Positions 59,975 through 64,000 of a stretch of DNA of 64,000 bases are shown in pieces. The notes beneath the pieces were generated by a model, which saw only the letters and a list, made by a program, of their open reading frames with translations, was not told where the DNA came from and searched no databases. Numbering within the stretch: the first letter of the stretch is position 1; each line of letters starts with the position of its first letter. The DNA is from Berberis thunbergii (Eukaryota; Streptophyta; Magnoliopsida; Ranunculales; Berberidaceae): assembly GCA_003290165.1 (NCBI GenBank), contig QNQO01001859.1:1-64000 (forward strand), read 5' to 3'. The position numbers and the translations under genes were made by a program.

Positions 59975-59982
59975 TACCGAAC
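59975..59982. repeat. Target-site duplication (left) of hAT copy 2
   Basis: TACCGAAC, identical to 60661-60668. Confidence 0.9.
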
Positions 59983-60660
59983 CAATGTTCTAAAAATCGG
60001 TCTAGGCGGCGCCTAGGCGCTAGAAGGTGGAAAACAGCCCAGATTAATGGCTGGGCGGGCTGTCTGGGCGGCTGGGCGGGTCTAGGCGGGTCTGGGCGGG
60101 TCTGGGCGGCCTAGGCGGACTCTAGGCGGTTTGGGCGATTTTTATTTTTTTAAAATTTTTAATATGGCTAATTGTGTTCTTATTTTATTTTATTTCCTAC
60201 TTTTTAATAATAAACTATTTAATTATTTTTTATTCAGTATATGTCTAAATGTAGCAAATGATGATTACTTAATGGAATTCTCGAATGATCTGTCGGTACC
60301 AATTTTACTAATGTAGATTTTATCAAATATAACTGAGGTTATTTATGCAATTTGAAGAAAAATAAAAGAGTACACATTCAAATTTATATAAAGTACCCAT
60401 CATGACCAAATTCAGTCATTTGAGTTTTAATAAATTTTGTTCACTATTGGTAATTTTTCATGTTTTTAAATTTTGCATATATATACTGGCATTAAATTGG
60501 ATGTAATTGATAATGTATTATGCTTAACTTTTGTAAATTATTAAAGTAATAATACAAAACCTAAGACCGCCTAGGTGCCCGCCTAGGCACCCGCCTAGGC
60601 CCCTGGGCGCTAGGCACCAGCTCGCCGCCCGCCCAGCGCCTAGCGATTTTTAGAACACTG
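59983..60660 (+). mobile_element. hAT-type non-autonomous element, copy 2
   Basis: The left end CAATGTTCTAAAAATCG and the right end CGATTTTTAGAACACTG are 17-bp inverted repeats with one mismatch. A perfect 8-bp duplication TACCGAAC flanks it, placing it in the hAT superfamily. Long CTAGGCGGGT / GCCCGCCTAGGC subterminal arrays face each other. The interior contains AAATGTAGCAAATGATGATT and the same landmarks as copy 1, inverted. No transposase. Confidence 0.92.
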
Positions 60661-60668
60661 TACCGAAC
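60661..60668. repeat. Target-site duplication (right) of hAT copy 2
   Basis: TACCGAAC, identical to 59975-59982. Confidence 0.9.
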
Positions 60669-61042
60669 ACCATATGAGTCAAAGTGAAAGACTTTATTGT
60701 TACACATGTGTGATATTGTGAAGTGTGTGATGAGGGGTCTGAGATTTAAACAAAGTTTGAATTTTGAATATGAAACATTGCCATGGAAATAATGTTTTCT
60801 TATGAGGCAATATTCACTATATGTAATATATATCATGGAAACAATCACATTAAAATTCAGAAAAATATAAGCTTTGGTTTGAATAATTTACCTCTAAATT
60901 CTTTTGAATAAAGAGTTTGAAAAAAAAATTAGGGAGAAAAATTACCCGAGCCGAGCTTCATGCTCAAATGCCCTTATATCAAAGTGAAATTTAATAATCA
61001 TATATCGCTCAATTGTTCGAAACTTCATACCCTCAATTGGTC

Positions 61043-61062
61043 AGAGCTTCGTGCTGATAACA
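61043..61062 (-). promoter_or_regulatory. Primer-binding site of the copia element
   Basis: On the minus strand TGTTATCAGCACGAAGCTCT follows the LTR end directly. The form (TATCAGCACGA) is a known style in plant copia elements. Confidence 0.65.
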
Positions 61063-61326
61063 TGTTGTAATTAAATGAAATAAATGTAATTCTACTAAGG
61101 AAATAAATCCTAATGCATTTACTATTTTTCATTCACTTCCTTTTATCTCACTTAATATATTTTTTTGTAACATTTCTTTCTCTTTTTCTTATTCTCTGTG
61201 CACACCAAAAACACTCTACAGATGAAACAACTTCATGCCTATTTATAGGCAAAAACATTTATTTAGGGGGTGACAATTAGGGTGGACATCCACCATCTTC
61301 TCTCCCTCTCTCTATATATATATACA
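61063..61326 (-). repeat. 5' LTR of the copia element
   Basis: Shares its first ~200 bp closely with 45949-46150 and, after a small deletion, the GGTGGACATCCACCATCTT palindromic block. The outer end runs into a TATATA/CTCTCT simple repeat, so the exact boundary (TATACA at 61326) is uncertain. Confidence 0.75.
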
Positions 61327-61635
61327 TATACACACTCTAATAAACCATTTAGTGATGTTGTGCAACATCCCTCAACCCAGATTCAAATACAAAAATTTCC
61401 CAACTTGTGTTATACAGTTGTTAAATTTAGCAAACCTCTAACAAGTATTAGAGTCCCCATGTCATTTGCAGGAGAGCATACCACTTGAAATGGGCCTGGC
61501 CATTATTACAAGTGGATCCTTCTTCGAATTGTCTTGAACTAATTTCAAGATTTGACATTTAAGAGCAGTGAGATAAGGTTGTAGTGGTACACTAAATCAC
61601 TAATAATGATCAGTGTATTGAGACTAGGAGCATTC

Positions 61636-62081
61636 TATGGTGGGCTGAACAAAAAACCGATCAAACCGATCAAACTGATCAAAACCGAACCAATTGGTTC
61701 GGTTTAAATTCGGTTCGGATCGGTTTCGGTTTAAAAAAATGCAAAACCGAAGTGGTCGGTTCGGTTTTCGGTTTCTATGTGATTTAAACCGACCAAACCG
61801 AATATTTAAATATAATATATTATTTATATATAAAATAAATATATTTTATTTATAAATAATATAATATGTTTAAATATTCGGTTCGGTTCGGTTTTATTTC
61901 GGTTTTGGTTCGATTTTAGTCGGTTCGGTTACGGTTTGCATAAATTGGAATCGGTTCGGTTTCGGATCGGTTTTGTTAATGGTCGGTTCGGTTTCGGTTT
62001 GAAAATTTTAAAACCGATATAAGTCGGTTCGGTTCACGGTTTAGGTGAAAAACCGAACCGACGTTTCGGTTTTCAGCCCTA
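61636..62081. mobile_element. Fold-back element of AACCGAACC/GGTTCGGTT repeats
   Basis: The left side is rich in ACCGATCAAACCGA and the right side in GGTTCGGTT, with an AT-rich centre (61806-61870) that is itself nearly palindromic. Outer ends GGTGGGCTGAAC and TTTCAGCCCTA are weak inverted repeats like those at 31607. No clear target duplication and no coding sequence. Confidence 0.55.
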
Positions 62082-62539
62082 ATTCCACCGGTTCCATTGA
62101 CCCTGACTTTGATAAATGTTAGATATGCTCTCATAATTAGCTTAAGTTTGTAAAATGAAAACTCCGATTCTCACCCAACATAATTACTAAGGTATTTTTC
62201 AGCGCTTTTAAGACTCGAAGTCCACTCCCAGCTATTTGATGTGCTTCCGATATATGCTAGATATGTATTTTCTATTAAGTGTGTGATAATCCGACCCAAA
62301 CCAATGATTTGGGTCAGAACCTCCATTCCCGTATCCTTCTAAATCGACTTGTCTCTACGATCCTATCCCATATCCGACCCATCACCCATTTGCACACCCG
62401 ACACACATCCCATCGGGTCGGGTCAAGTTGGTCTTGTTACAGTCAATTGGGCCCATTCAAATTGCACCTAAACCTCCAAAACCAAAGCCAACACTCCACA
62501 AGTTTGTCTGAGTGACCGTGTCCCTGCTTGTCCAATTAA

Positions 62540-62903
62540 ATGACCGGTGCCATCTATCATGCGCCGGGGGCGCACACCTTCTCCCGCCGGAACTTGATAT
62601 CCCTCGTCTTCTCGTCTTATCTTCTCATCAAAGCTTCCTCTTCGCCATCTCTTCTTGGAATCCACCCACAAGGTTCTCTCCACTATCTTGCGCCGGTTGC
62701 TTATTGCGCCAATCTCAGTTCAAATTACACAATTTTACACTCCCTGGCGCATTTTTAGACTGACTCATTGGTGCTTTTGTGTGTTGCAGATGAGAAGTAT
62801 TACGGGTCGGATCCTATAAATTGCAAAGACGGGTCCAAATCCTTCACAAGAGACCGTTTGAATGATGGGTTCTGCGATTGTGTCGATGGAACTGATGAGC
62901 CTG
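62540..62903 (+). CDS. Glucosidase II beta-subunit-like (PRKCSH family), first two exons
   Basis: Exon 1 62540-62672 and exon 2 62790-62903, with a GT-AG intron of 117 bp. ATG 62540 is preceded directly by an in-frame TAA. The N-terminal ~40 residues end in a hydrophobic signal-like stretch ([12 protein letters not shown]) before LLGIHPQ. The splice restores GAT (Asp) and continues [19 protein letters not shown], then [12 protein letters not shown], the first LDL-receptor-A-type cysteine module of PRKCSH. This subunit holds glucosidase II in the ER lumen, where the enzyme trims glucose from N-glycans during folding control. Exon 2 ends GAGCCTG|GTACTA. Later exons were not found before 64000, so the gene is cut by the window edge. 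A shorter PRKCSH-like paralogue is equally possible. Confidence 0.85.
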
Positions 62904-64000
62904 GTACTAAACCCTAACCCTAGTCTTTTAAAATCTCTTAATTTCCATAATTACTTTATTAAAGTATGATAAAGTCGAAGTCGTCAGAACCTCAGGCTGA
63001 ATCCAAGTCGTCATAATTTTTAGGTCAGCAACAATTGAGCATAAAAGCACTTAATTTTCTTATGAAGTTGAGACTGAATTTGATATTTTACCATCATGCA
63101 AATAATAATAATGGTTGCTTCTAAACATTTTTTTGTGGATATTAGATTGGGGGACCTTTTGATTTTGCTTAAGTTGTTTACGCATCCATAGATTATTTGA
63201 GTTTCTAGCATTAAATTACTCTAGATGGTGGGGTAAGTTTTTGCGGAATCATACAAAGCAATTGCGGCTTTATTATTAAAAAAATTCCCCTCTAAGTGAA
63301 ATAAAGAAGGTGCAAGAAAGGGAGAAGGGGAGTGATAGCGCACGAGATATAAATAAGGAGAAAGATGGGGTTGGGTGGCAGAGTGGTTTTGGCAGAGCAA
63401 AAACAAAGAGATGATATCACACCTCAGGGTTTACCTTGAGGCTTGACAAATCAATAAGAGATGACATTGCATCTATTTTGCCTTTCACAAATGATTACCT
63501 CGAGGCTTGAGTGTACATTTCAGTTTGAATAGCAAAATCAATGTGGTGTTTTAGTTAATCAAGAAATCATCTGCTTCTTTGCGCTACCTTCCTCAAGAGC
63601 TTTGGAACTTTTTTCTTTTCTTTTTCTTACAAGTCCATTGGGTGTTTCTGAATAAGGCCATGGAAATTCTTAACACTTGGAAATCAAAGCTTGGATTAAG
63701 GGCGTGGGAAAGCACCTATGTGGTGTCTTACTACTGCAATTGGTGGACAAATTTATGGCTTGAAAGAAACAAATTTTTTCGATAATAACACAATGGAGGC
63801 AAGACGCATATTTGGAAGAAGTATTTCAGACTATTTTAGCATGGGGTATGACATCCTTTATCACTCATCATGATGTTAGATATCAATCTTTTATTTGAAT
63901 CGAGATGATACTGAATCGTAGCTCAAAATCTCTTTTAGTCTGCAACTACTTGTTATGATTGTCCCTTATCTTTAAAAGAAAAAGTGCCAAAAGACCCAAA
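62904..64000 (+). other. Intron 2 of the glucosidase II beta-like gene or flanking sequence
   Basis: No further exon with the PRKCSH cysteine pattern was seen. 63579-63785 on plus encodes WESTYVVSYYCNWWTNLWLE and then RNKFF, resembling the end of plant LINE ORF2 (W-x-x-W-x-E-R-N-x-x-x-F), probably a LINE relic. Confidence 0.45.
63579..63785 (+). pseudogene. Possible LINE ORF2 C-terminal relic
   Basis: A short frame ending WWTNLWLERNKFFR, a pattern seen at the C-terminus of plant non-LTR retrotransposon ORF2. No RT or zinc region is next to it. Confidence 0.35.

Larger units (their letters stand above)
45949..61326 (-). mobile_element. Ty1/copia LTR retrotransposon, decayed, split by nested insertions
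   Basis: Matching LTRs at 45949-46234 (3') and 61063-61326 (5'), a primer site directly inside the 5' LTR, and pol fragments in minus orientation between them. The 15.4-kb span includes an Athila-like element (49311-57193), two hAT copies and a histone fragment; without these the copia body is roughly 6 kb. Flanks TATAT (45944-45948) and TATAC (61327-61331) may be an eroded 5-bp target duplication in AT-rich DNA. Pol order (integrase side at 49 kb, RT/RNase H at 47 kb toward the 3' LTR) fits copia. Confidence 0.82.

Overview
The window is eukaryotic nuclear DNA from a flowering plant, almost certainly a eudicot. Four genes are plant-type: a seven-exon ROP small GTPase, a LOB-domain (LBD) transcription factor, an AP2/ERF transcription factor, and the first two exons of a glucosidase II beta-like (PRKCSH-type) gene. 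The rest is AT-rich, intron-rich sequence dominated by nested plant LTR retrotransposons, hAT-, Mutator- and PIF-type non-autonomous DNA transposons, and LINE debris. The species cannot be named from the sequence alone.

Region by region. 1-16 kb: a Tat-type Ty3/gypsy element (2139-15204, minus strand) is flanked by a perfect 5-bp duplication (GTAGT). It sits inside an older probable LTR. It carries decayed gag, protease, RT, two RNase H regions and integrase, an antisense ORF region, a captured BAHD acyltransferase fragment, and an internal inverted duplication that brings in a third, opposite-facing LTR. A solo LTR follows at 15281-15967, inside an ATT microsatellite. 16-20.3 kb: diverged tandem repeats interrupted by a poly(A)-tailed, 5'-truncated retroposed copy of a zinc-knuckle gag-like ORF with an 11-bp target-site duplication. 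20.4-24.2 kb: a dead SVP-like MADS-box fragment, an hAT-like element, a possible MULE transposase tail and a Mutator-like MITE. 25.4-26.7 kb: the ROP gene. 27.4-35.3 kb: a MITE, a pair of direct repeats, a Pack-type hAT-like element carrying a sulfotransferase fragment, a PIF/Harbinger-like element and another hAT-like element. 36.3-37.6 kb: the LBD gene. 39.5-40.0 kb: the ERF gene. 42.3-45.65 kb: a broken LINE. 45.9-61.3 kb: one decayed Ty1/copia element (minus strand) split by an Athila-like gypsy element (49311-57193), two inverted hAT copies and a histone H2A fragment. 62.5-62.9 kb: the 5' end of the glucosidase II beta-like gene.

How the parts relate. The host genes are unrelated single genes (signalling GTPase, two transcription factors, ER glycoprotein quality control) separated by transposon blocks; there is no sign of a cooperating cluster. 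The notable biology is in the mobile DNA. Several elements hold pieces of host genes: BAHD in the Tat element, sulfotransferase in the hAT-like element, and H2A within the copia span. The Athila copy has lost RT, RNase H and the integrase core, yet its protease frame runs directly into the integrase C-terminal domain. Exact insertion boundaries and target duplications allow a relative insertion order to be read.

Limits: all identifications are by eye from motifs. No alignment, database search or expression evidence was available. Exon boundaries are inferred from GT/AG sites and reading-frame continuity.
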